Positions 1 to 5,125 of a stretch of 7,261 nucleotides of DNA are shown here, piece by piece. Origin of the DNA: Deltaproteobacteria bacterium (GTDB taxonomy: Bacteria; Desulfobacterota; Syntrophobacteria; B119-G9); contig QMLL01000079.1 in assembly GCA_003646715.1 (NCBI GenBank), positions 1-7,261 of the forward strand, given 5' to 3'. The notes under the pieces are model-generated. The model was not told where the DNA came from. It did no database searches and worked only from the letters and a program-made list of their open reading frames with translations. Each line of letters starts with the position of its first letter. The stretch's first letter is position 1. The position numbers and the translations under genes were made by a program.

Positions 1-21
1 TGAAGTAATTTTTTCCTAAAT

Positions 22-28
22 GGGGAGG
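22..28 (+). promoter_or_regulatory. Ribosome binding site of acyl-CoA synthetase alpha gene
   Basis: GGGGAGG lies 7 bases before the GTG at 36. This spacing selects the GTG start over the in-frame ATG codons at 51 and 54, which would be too far from it. The 21 bases before it are AT-rich and too short to assign to a promoter or an upstream gene. Confidence 0.8.
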
Positions 29-35
29 TTTTGGA

Positions 36-1439
36 GTGCTGTCTGATGTCATGATGGAGAAGCTACGCAAGGCTCTTAATCCGGAAAGTGTCGCGATTGT
101 CGGGACGTCGGTGGATCAGGTTTCCGTGGGAATTGGTCCTGTTTACAATTTGGTTTCCAGTTTTTACAGGGGAAAAATATTTCCTGTGAATCCCAAGTAC
201 GAAAACGTCATGGGAATCAAATGTTATCCAGATTTACGCTCCATCGGCGAACCCCTCGACCTGGTGATAATTCTTCTCAACCAACATGCCGCTATGGATA
301 TTCTGGAAGAAGCCGGAAAGTTGGGTGCTAACGGAGCAGTAATTGTAGCAGGGGGCTTTAAAGAAGTAGATGAGGATGGAAAGGCCCTGGAAGAAAGATT
401 GCAGAAAATCTCTGCGAAATACGAAATTCCGGTCATAGGGCCGAATACTCACGGATTTTCGAATTTTCATAAGGACTTTCATAGCATTTTCTGGCATTTT
501 GACACCTTTCCCGGAGAAATTGCTGTTATTTCCCAGAGTGGGGGAGTGGGTCTTACCATTGCCTGTTCTTTGCGGACCATGATGTGTGGTCTAAGTCATT
601 TTGTGGGTGTAGGGAATGGCGCAGTTACCGGATTTTCAGATTACCTGCAAGTGATAAATCTGGATCCGAATGTCAGGGTTTTTAGCTTATTTGTAGAAGG
701 GCTTGAAAATGCCCGGGAATTTTATGAATGTGCAAGGAAAATCACCGCGAAGAAGCCTGTTGTCGTGTACAAAGCGGGTAAAAACGAAGAAGTCGCGAAG
801 GCGACTCTGACACACACCGGAAGTTTAACAGGAGAATACGATTTATACAGGGCTATGTTTAAGCAGGCTGGGTTGGTGGAAGTTGACAGTGCATGGGACG
901 CGGCAGTTGCTTCCAAGGCATTAGCTATGTTGAATTTACCGGAAGGTGACCGTGTCTGTGCGATGACTTTCACTGCCGGTCCGTCCATTGTAGGAATGGA
1001 TAGATTGCTTGACGCTGGTTGGAAGTTTCCCGATATTTCCGATCATGCAAGGCAAGGAATCAGATCCGTTATCGGTGAAAAAACACCGGTAGAACTCCAG
1101 AATCCTATAGATCTGACTGGCCTCGGCTTTTTGCCTCAAAATTACAGTGGGGTACTTGAAGTCCTTCGTGATGAATCCTTCGATGCGTTTTTTCTGGTCT
1201 GGAGTTTCAACGCACTGATAAGAATACCGATTGCGGAAATTGAAAAGTTTGTAAAAGACGTTAAAAAGCCCGTGGTTATGGTGCTTCTTGCAAATCAGTA
1301 CGAAGCTGAGCGTTATCTCGAAGAGCTGGCACGGCGCCGGGTTTGCTGTTACCTGACCCCGGAAGACGGAGCAACAGCTCTTAACGCTTTGCTTCGAAGA
1401 TACAAAATGTTGAATCGTGATAGGAAGGTTAGCAACTAA
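36..1439 (+). CDS. NDP(ADP)-forming acyl-CoA synthetase, alpha subunit
   Basis: This 467-residue protein is the alpha subunit of an ADP-forming acetate/acyl-CoA ligase, a cytoplasmic enzyme that makes ATP from an acyl-CoA, ADP and phosphate, or runs in reverse. It begins with a Rossmann CoA-binding domain (about 12-140, with SVAIVGTS at 18-25 and IGPNTHG at 134-140). A first succinyl-CoA-ligase-like domain follows (about 160-290, SQSGGVG at 166-172). The motif THTGSLTG at 259-266 places the presumed phosphorylated histidine at H260, equivalent to His257 of the Pyrococcus furiosus alpha subunit. A second ligase-like domain (about 300-460) contains the usual NPIDLTG at 356-362. Length matches free-standing alpha subunits, so this is not a broken fusion protein. 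The CoA-domain motif usually reads GPNCLG, so GPNTHG is a divergence that could affect substrate preference. The beta subunit is encoded 121 bases downstream. The GTG start is chosen from its ribosome binding site. The family call is firm; the acyl substrate cannot be read from the sequence. Confidence 0.93.
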   Translation: MLSDVMMEKLRKALNPESVAIVGTSVDQVSVGIGPVYNLVSSFYRGKIFPVNPKYENVMGIKCYPDLRSIGEPLDLVIILLNQHAAMDILEEAGKLGANGAVIVAGGFKEVDEDGKALEERLQKISAKYEIPVIGPNTHGFSNFHKDFHSIFWHFDTFPGEIAVISQSGGVGLTIACSLRTMMCGLSHFVGVGNGAVTGFSDYLQVINLDPNVRVFSLFVEGLENAREFYECARKITAKKPVVVYKAGKNEEVAKATLTHTGSLTGEYDLYRAMFKQAGLVEVDSAWDAAVASKALAMLNLPEGDRVCAMTFTAGPSIVGMDRLLDAGWKFPDISDHARQGIRSVIGEKTPVELQNPIDLTGLGFLPQNYSGVLEVLRDESFDAFFLVWSFNALIRIPIAEIEKFVKDVKKPVVMVLLANQYEAERYLEELARRRVCCYLTPEDGATALNALLRRYKMLNRDRKVSN

Positions 1440-1470
1440 CCAGCATTGCTGGACTCAATGTGGCCAGCAA
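1427..1470 (+). repeat. Overlapping inverted repeats at the alpha-beta junction
   Basis: Three short perfect inverted repeats overlap here. GGTTAG (1427-1432) pairs with CTAACC (1436-1441) across the alpha stop codon. CCAGC (1440-1444) pairs with GCTGG (1448-1452). TTGCTGG (1446-1452) can instead pair with CCAGCAA (1464-1470) around an 11-base loop. The last two are mutually exclusive because they share one arm. No T-run follows, so this is not an intrinsic terminator. It could be an mRNA processing or stability element between the two subunit genes. That role is inference; the repeats themselves are visible. Confidence 0.5.
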
Positions 1471-1560
1471 CAACGAACAATGAAAGCTCCGGGCTCAAGA
1501 TAGGCTTAGCAGAATAGGGGACTTTCATATAAACTCCAGGTTATAGATCAAGGTGAGATC

Positions 1561-2202
1561 ATGGTTTTTCCTGAACATGAAGCAAAACTTATGCTGCGAG
1601 AAAGCGGGATAGATGTGGTCCCGACAGAAAAGATTGATTCAATTATGAATCTGGAAGCAAGCGCAGAGTATTTCGGTTTTCCTGTGGTATTAAAGCTTTC
1701 TTCGTCCAAGTATACTCACAAAACTGAGATTGGTGGCGTAATAATTGGGCTTGAAAACTACGAGGAACTGGAAAGAGCCTATGTGAAGCTTGATAAATTG
1801 CGAAGGGAGTTAGACCCGGAGGCTTCCGTAATAATTGAGCCCATGATCAAGCCTGGTTTTGAATTTTTTATTGGTGTGCAACGGCATGAGAACTTCGATC
1901 ATGTATTGAGCTTTGGTTTGGGTGGAGTATTTCTTGAGTTGATCAGGGATGTTAGCTTCAGGTTATTGCCCGCATCGCATGCTGACTATACTGAAATGGT
2001 AGAGGAATTAAAAAGCTGGCCCAAGCTGAGAGACGGCTTCAGGGATTTTCCGCCTGTTAATGTGAATGAACTTGTTCGAATGCTAGATGAGGTGGGCAAT
2101 TTTGCAATACGGGAGACTGGATTACAGGAAATGGATTTGAATCCCATTACCTACACGGATGGAAAATTTCTGGTAGTGGATGCAAGAATAGTAAAAGAAT
2201 AA
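1561..2202 (+). CDS. NDP(ADP)-forming acyl-CoA synthetase, beta subunit (ATP-grasp)
   Basis: This 213-residue protein is the ATP-grasp (ATP-grasp_5) beta subunit that accepts the phosphoryl group from the alpha-subunit histidine and transfers it to ADP. The N-terminal region PEHEAKLMLRESGI is the usual entry to the domain. VVLKLSS (42-48) and THKTEIGGV (52-60) carry the conserved Lys and a His; H53 probably corresponds to the second active-site histidine (His71 beta) described in Pyrococcus. FGLGGVFLEL (118-127) with RDVSFRLLP (129-137) and MDLNPI (191-196) with VDARIV (206-211) complete the family pattern, so the subunit looks full length and intact. The ATG at 1561 is preceded by AAGGTGA at 1550-1556. 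The reading frame is open back to 1510 but offers no other start. It is expected to be co-transcribed with the alpha gene, although the 121-base gap is long for an operon pair of obligate subunits. A hairpin follows its stop. Confidence 0.93.
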   Translation: MVFPEHEAKLMLRESGIDVVPTEKIDSIMNLEASAEYFGFPVVLKLSSSKYTHKTEIGGVIIGLENYEELERAYVKLDKLRRELDPEASVIIEPMIKPGFEFFIGVQRHENFDHVLSFGLGGVFLELIRDVSFRLLPASHADYTEMVEELKSWPKLRDGFRDFPPVNVNELVRMLDEVGNFAIRETGLQEMDLNPITYTDGKFLVVDARIVKE

Positions 2203-2205
2203 TAA

Positions 2206-2235
2206 AAGGCCCCCTTCTAAACGAATGGGGGCCTT
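2206..2235. terminator. Bidirectional rho-independent terminator
   Basis: AAGGCCCCC (2206-2214) pairs perfectly with GGGGGCCTT (2227-2235), a 9-bp GC-rich stem around a 12-base loop. It lies between the convergent beta-subunit and nitroreductase genes. Read on the minus strand the stem is followed by TTTTATTATTC, a good T-tract, so it fits termination of the nitroreductase best. On the plus strand only GAATATATTG follows, so termination of the acyl-CoA synthetase transcript would be weaker. Confidence 0.85.
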
Positions 2236-2246
2236 GAATATATTGC

Positions 2247-2786
2247 CTAAAATGTATTTTCGTGGGTAAATTCTTTGATGTCTCTTCGTTTGGGCGCCTT
2301 TGAATCAGCAGCGGGATAGCCAATAGGAATCAACGTGACTATTTCATATCCTTCCGGTACTTTCAAAATTTCGGCAACTTTGTCGTGATCAAACAATCCG
2401 ACAATAACAGTTCCCAGACCCAGCGCATGGGCCATTAAGCAGAGGTTCTGCGTGGCAATCCCCAGGTCATACATGAACCAATCCCCAAATTTTGTGGTGA
2501 CTTCTCCCTTGTAATATCCTGAACTTTTAAGTTTTGCACACATAGCGATAACTATTGGTGCTTCGGTAATGGATTTTTTAGCAGGATTACCCTTACCCAT
2601 GGTTTCCTGGAGAGCCTTCTTGATTTCGGGATCTTTAACAAGAACAAGCTCCCAGCACTGGGTATTAGCCCAGGAAGGCGACCATTGAACAGCTTCGAGT
2701 ACCTTATTCAGATCATCTTCCGGTATCTCTTTGTCCTGGTAACGTCTGATACTCCTTCTACCCTTGATTATTTCTAGCAAATCCAT
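2247..2786 (-). CDS. Nitroreductase-family FMN oxidoreductase
   Basis: This 179-residue protein belongs to the nitroreductase superfamily, normally cytoplasmic FMN-containing homodimers that reduce nitro compounds, quinones or flavins with NAD(P)H. The N-terminal GRRSIRRYQDKEIP (9-22) is the hallmark FMN phosphate-contacting segment. WSPSWANTQCWELVLVKDP (35-53) matches the usual S-P-S-x-x-N-x-Q-x-W region. The C-terminal half has GIATQNLCLMAHALGLGT (109-126) and IPIGYPA (153-159), both typical. Length is normal for the small single-domain branch. The reading frame stays open upstream to 2915, but the added residues do not resemble the family. The ATG at 2786 has an ideal AGGAGG at 6 bases, so the shorter start is chosen. 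The gene stands alone, diverging from the NamZ-like gene and ending at a terminator. The natural substrate cannot be inferred. Confidence 0.92.
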   Translation of the reverse strand: MDLLEIIKGRRSIRRYQDKEIPEDDLNKVLEAVQWSPSWANTQCWELVLVKDPEIKKALQETMGKGNPAKKSITEAPIVIAMCAKLKSSGYYKGEVTTKFGDWFMYDLGIATQNLCLMAHALGLGTVIVGLFDHDKVAEILKVPEGYEIVTLIPIGYPAADSKAPKRRDIKEFTHENTF

Positions 2787-2792
2787 GCATCT

Positions 2793-2798
2793 CCTCCT
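2793..2798 (-). promoter_or_regulatory. Ribosome binding site of nitroreductase gene
   Basis: On the minus strand AAAAGGAGGAG precedes the ATG at 2786 with 6 bases between AGGAGG and the start. It decides the start of the nitroreductase against the 43-codon upstream extension. Confidence 0.85.
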
Positions 2799-2806
2799 TT
2801 TAAAGG

Positions 2807-2835
2807 TTGAAAATGGGGGGTAAATAATAGATAAT
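2807..2835 (+). promoter_or_regulatory. Candidate sigma-A promoter for NamZ-like gene
   Basis: TTGAAA (2807-2812) and GATAAT (2830-2835) are separated by 17 bases; each matches its consensus at five of six positions. Transcription would start near 2842, giving a leader of roughly 78 bases before the NamZ-like ATG at 2920. No experimental support is available, and AT-rich DNA produces such matches by chance. Confidence 0.5.
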
Positions 2836-2858
2836 CTAACCAAAACACTAGGAAAATA

Positions 2859-2885
2859 AATATAGAAAGAATGTTGATAAGTCAA
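2859..2885 (-). promoter_or_regulatory. Candidate promoter for nitroreductase gene
   Basis: On the minus strand TTGACT (2885-2880) is followed by TATATT (2864-2859). Both hexamers are good, but the 15-base spacer is shorter than the preferred 17, so the promoter would be weak or need an activator. The predicted start near 2852 gives a leader of about 65 bases. Confidence 0.4.
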
Positions 2886-2897
2886 GCTGATAACAAC
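2873..2897. promoter_or_regulatory. Imperfect dyad, possible operator
   Basis: GTTGATA (2873-2879) and TAACAAC (2891-2897) form an inverted repeat matching at six of seven positions, with 11 bases between them. The site covers the -35 hexamer of the minus-strand promoter candidate, where a repressor could act. It does not match the Rex (TTGTTAA-N4) or FNR (TTGAT-N4) site layout. Treat as tentative. Confidence 0.25.
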
Positions 2898-2919
2898 AGA
2901 GTCAATTTTCGGCAATATT

Positions 2920-4086
2920 ATGGTTAAGCTAGGGGCAGAAAATTTACTCCGAGAAAAACCCCACTGGTTTAAGAAGGCAAAAATCGGACTTCTTGTTAAT
3001 CAGGCCTCGATCTTGGGTGATTATAGTCACGTAAAAGATGTTCTCCTCAAAGAAGGCGCTCAGATTAAAGTTATCTTCACGCCACAACATGGTTTCTGGG
3101 GTGATAAACAGGCGAATATGGATGAATCTCCGGATGACGTGGATCCGTCTACCGAAGTACCGATCATCAGCCTTTACAGCGAGAGGCGAGAACCACCGGA
3201 AGAACTTATGGAAAAAATCGATATTCTCCTGGTGGATCTACAGGATGTGGGCACTCGCGTGTACACGTTTGCTTCGACCGTGGCGTTATGTATGAAGGTG
3301 GCTAGTAAAACTTCAACAAGAATTGTTGTTCTGGACAGACCAAATCCTATTGGCGGGGAAGCAGTTGAAGGTAACGTGCTAAACCTTGAATTTGAATCTT
3401 TCGTAGGTTTGTTTCCTGTACCCATGAGGCATGGATTAACACTTGGGGAATTGATGCTCATGGCGAGAAGGGAGTTTGGCTACGACTGTGATCTGGAAGT
3501 GATACCTTTAAAAGGCTGGAGGAGGGAATTTCTTTTCCCTGATTGTGAGTTGCCGTGGGTCTTACCGTCCCCCAATATGCCGTCGTTTATCACGTCCCTG
3601 GTGTATCCGGGGCAGGTAATCTGGGAGGGGACGAATATTTCTGAAGGCAGGGGAACTACAAGGCCTTTTGAGTTTATGGGAGCGCCATTCATAAATCCAG
3701 GACGTCTGAAGGAAAAACTCAACGAAGTAAACTTGCCGGGGGTGTTTCTGAGGGTTACGGCTTTCAGACCTACTTTCGATAAGTGGGCTGGAGAACTTTG
3801 CAGAGGTTTTCAGCTGCACGTGACAGACAGTAAAAGTTTCAAGCCTTATTTTACTTCCCTTGCGCTTCTTTGGGCAATTCTGGAAGTGTATGGTGAAATC
3901 TTTGAATGGTTGCCTCCTCCCTACGAATATGAATACCGGAAGCTTCCCATTGATATCATACTTGGAGACGATTCTGTTCGTCTGGCCCTTGAATCAGGTG
4001 AGCATCCTGAAGACATCGAAAACGAATGGCAAAAACAGCTTGATGATTATATGGATATCAGGGAAAATACAATGATGTACGTTTAA
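2920..4086 (+). CDS. DUF1343 / GH171 NamZ-like protein, no signal peptide
   Basis: This 388-residue protein belongs to the DUF1343 family (YbbC/NamZ, GH171), whose characterised members are exo-beta-N-acetylmuramidases that remove MurNAc from peptidoglycan fragments. Matching blocks in order are KIGLLVNQAS (21-30), TPQHGFWG (54-61), LLVDLQDVGTRVYTF (103-117), VLDRPNPIGG (137-146), PVPMRHGLTLGEL (166-178), LPSPNMPS (215-222), WEGTNISEGRGTTRPFEFMG (235-254) and CRGFQLHVTD (294-303). Length covers the whole domain. Two features are odd. The usual P-E-H-G motif reads P-Q-H-G, with Q56 at the position where Glu is proposed to act in NamZ. There is also no signal peptide or lipobox, since the protein starts directly with the family's MVKLGAENLL segment, so it should be cytoplasmic. 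The ATG at 2920 has no recognisable ribosome binding site, and an in-frame stop at 2878 leaves no other ATG, GTG or TTG start. The small thioredoxin-fold gene follows 34 bases later and is probably co-transcribed. Family assignment is firm; activity is uncertain. Confidence 0.9.
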   Translation: MVKLGAENLLREKPHWFKKAKIGLLVNQASILGDYSHVKDVLLKEGAQIKVIFTPQHGFWGDKQANMDESPDDVDPSTEVPIISLYSERREPPEELMEKIDILLVDLQDVGTRVYTFASTVALCMKVASKTSTRIVVLDRPNPIGGEAVEGNVLNLEFESFVGLFPVPMRHGLTLGELMLMARREFGYDCDLEVIPLKGWRREFLFPDCELPWVLPSPNMPSFITSLVYPGQVIWEGTNISEGRGTTRPFEFMGAPFINPGRLKEKLNEVNLPGVFLRVTAFRPTFDKWAGELCRGFQLHVTDSKSFKPYFTSLALLWAILEVYGEIFEWLPPPYEYEYRKLPIDIILGDDSVRLALESGEHPEDIENEWQKQLDDYMDIRENTMMYV

Positions 4087-4110
4087 GTGAATAGTACTCG
4101 AAGCGACAGT

Positions 4111-4116
4111 GGAGGT
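4111..4116 (+). promoter_or_regulatory. Ribosome binding site of thioredoxin-fold gene
   Basis: GGAGGT lies 4 bases before the ATG at 4121. A GTG at 4109 in the same frame overlaps this site and has no site of its own, so the ATG at 4121 is preferred. Confidence 0.75.
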
Positions 4117-4120
4117 GGAA

Positions 4121-4435
4121 ATGACTGACAAAGTTCATCAGATAAAGATTTATGACAGAACTGCTGGCTGCGCTTGTAGACCCGGTGAACAGCGGGGAAT
4201 GATGGTTTTGCACGCGGTACTTTACGGCATAAGGAAAGAATATGGAGATAGGGTTTCCATTTCGTATTTTACCCTTGATAGAAATAAGGATGAATTCGAG
4301 AAAAACAGTGAAATAAAATCCCTCATAGATGAAAAGGGACTTGAAATACTCCCCGTTACCATTGTGAACGGTAAGGTTTGCAAGACAGGAGAAAATCCTA
4401 CCCTGGCAGAGCTGCGAGAGTTACTGGAATCGTAA
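4121..4435 (+). CDS. Small ArsD-like thioredoxin-fold protein with Cys-Ala-Cys motif
   Basis: This 104-residue protein looks like a thioredoxin-fold protein related to ArsD, the arsenic metallochaperone. The pattern is a first beta strand IKIYD (8-12), a cysteine turn TAGCAC (14-19), a long helix, a second strand ISYFTLDRNKDEF (47-59), then a helix with IKSLIDEKG (65-73). It ends in LPVTIVNGKVCKTGENPT (77-94), with a likely cis-proline at P78, and a final LAELRELL helix. The second half aligns by eye with ArsD (strand, VKxFI helix, LP-hydrophobic-DG, G-x-x-P-x-x-x-EL). True ArsD has adjacent cysteines C12-C13 plus C18. Here there is C17-A-C19 and a distant C87 instead, so arsenic delivery is doubtful, and no ars genes lie nearby. 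Metal binding or a disulfide redox role are alternatives. It follows the NamZ-like gene by 34 bases and ends 3 bases before the stop of the convergent unknown gene. Confidence 0.75.
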   Translation: MTDKVHQIKIYDRTAGCACRPGEQRGMMVLHAVLYGIRKEYGDRVSISYFTLDRNKDEFEKNSEIKSLIDEKGLEILPVTIVNGKVCKTGENPTLAELRELLES

Positions 4436-4438
4436 TAT

Positions 4439-5020
4439 TTATTTTTTTGTAAGCACGAAAACCTGTCTGACTGCTGAGGCTCCGATAACTTCTTTTGCGT
4501 TCAGCAACTGCTGCGGGTTGGCATCCAGTTCTTGCCAAGACTCAAGCAGGATATAATTGCCATCCTTGGTTACGATGATAGGCGTCGTGTTTCTTGAGGG
4601 TCTCTTCCCGGAAAATACCACATTCTTGGATGCTCCCGGGCGAACCAGCTTTCTTTCTATAGTGTATGATTCTTCTTCGTGGTACAGGATGGAAGTTGTA
4701 AAGTCGTTCGGAGAAAAAGGTTTTAGTTCGCCATCTTCCATCAGGAATATCCTGGTCTCTTCGGGAGTCTCCCCATTTTTTGCCTGTTGTTGATCTTTTT
4801 CCTGACTACCAAAATCCAGCACTGATACCGTTTCTTTTTTTGTGCTTTTTCGTTTCATAATATAACACTCCTTAAATTTTCCGGATTCTAACAAATCCGC
4901 TATTACTTTATCTTTTTGTGCCCTTAATTCTTTTTCAGGATAACAGGTTCTTCCGCAGAAAAAACACCGGTAAATAGGCAGGCGAGATTCTTCTTTTTTG
5001 CACCATACATATTCCGACAT
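4439..5020 (-). CDS. Hypothetical protein with N-terminal cysteine cluster
   Basis: I do not recognise this 193-residue protein. Residues 1-54 carry C7, then RCFFCGRTC (18-26, cysteines at 19, 22 and 26) and C52. A CXXC-X3-C arrangement of this kind often binds zinc or an iron-sulfur centre. Residues 70-90 are a charged, Gln-rich linker (FGSQEKDQQQ). Residues 90-193 look like a compact beta-rich domain with no cysteine, containing SILYHEEESYTIERKLVRPG and ending in VRQVFVLTKK. There is no signal peptide or membrane segment, so it is likely cytoplasmic. The ATG at 5020 is the first start after an in-frame TAA 9 bases upstream and has no clear ribosome binding site. A well-placed AAGGAG precedes an in-frame ATG at 4858, so a 139-residue product lacking the cysteines is possible. 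It lies 105 bases downstream of the MFS gene, in the same direction, and has a candidate promoter of its own. Confidence 0.75.
   Translation of the reverse strand: MSEYVWCKKEESRLPIYRCFFCGRTCYPEKELRAQKDKVIADLLESGKFKECYIMKRKSTKKETVSVLDFGSQEKDQQQAKNGETPEETRIFLMEDGELKPFSPNDFTTSILYHEEESYTIERKLVRPGASKNVVFSGKRPSRNTTPIIVTKDGNYILLESWQELDANPQQLLNAKEVIGASAVRQVFVLTKK
4856..4873 (-). promoter_or_regulatory. Possible internal translation start in unknown gene
   Basis: On the minus strand AAGGAG (4873-4868) lies 9 bases before an in-frame ATG (4858-4856, residue 55 of the long form). It is stronger than anything before the ATG at 5020. Because AAG GAG also simply encodes Lys-Glu, the match may be accidental. 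Confidence 0.4.
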
Positions 5021-5055
5021 AGGTTGTTATGCATCCGTGATTGCTAGTTTAACCT

Positions 5056-5084
5056 AAGATACTTAAAGGATGTGATCATTTCAA
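5056..5084 (-). promoter_or_regulatory. Candidate sigma-A promoter for unknown gene
   Basis: On the minus strand TTGAAA (5084-5079) is followed after 17 bases by TATCTT (5061-5056). The -35 matches consensus at five of six positions and the -10 at four of six. The predicted start near 5049 lies about 29 bases before the ATG at 5020. It would let the unknown gene be expressed separately from the MFS gene. No terminator hairpin is visible after the MFS stop, so read-through is also possible. Confidence 0.45.
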
Positions 5085-5125
5085 CGGAAATATTTGTCTT
5101 TGGTCATTTTATGCAGAATTTAAAT

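Noticed and set aside
1458..1517. A 19-codon open frame (ATG to TAG) in the gap between the two acyl-CoA synthetase subunits.
   Set aside because: It has no ribosome binding site, its start lies inside the loop of an inverted repeat, and the length is within chance expectation.
1480..1528. Inverted repeat ATGAAAG (1480-1486) and CTTTCAT (1522-1528).
   Set aside because: Seven AT-rich pairs around a 35-base loop make a weak structure likely to arise by chance.
2873..2897. A Rex or FNR binding site in the divergent promoter region.
   Set aside because: The half-sites are 11 bases apart and differ from TTGTTAA-N4-TTAACAA and TTGAT-N4-ATCAA, so neither regulator can be named.
2787..2915. A 43-residue N-terminal extension of the nitroreductase from an ATG at 2915.
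   Set aside because: The added residues do not match the family, the ATG there lacks a ribosome binding site, and the ATG at 2786 has a near-perfect one.
4109..4120. GTG at 4109 as start of the ArsD-like protein.
   Set aside because: It overlaps the GGAGGT site that serves the ATG at 4121, and no separate site precedes it.
4390..4448. Intrinsic terminator for the ArsD-like gene using the T-run at 4442-4448.
   Set aside because: No hairpin longer than four base pairs with a workable loop precedes the T-run.
4557..4793. Plus-strand open frame of 78 codons inside the unknown gene.
   Set aside because: It is antisense to the cysteine-cluster gene, has no ribosome binding site, and its product resembles no family; it is a shadow frame.
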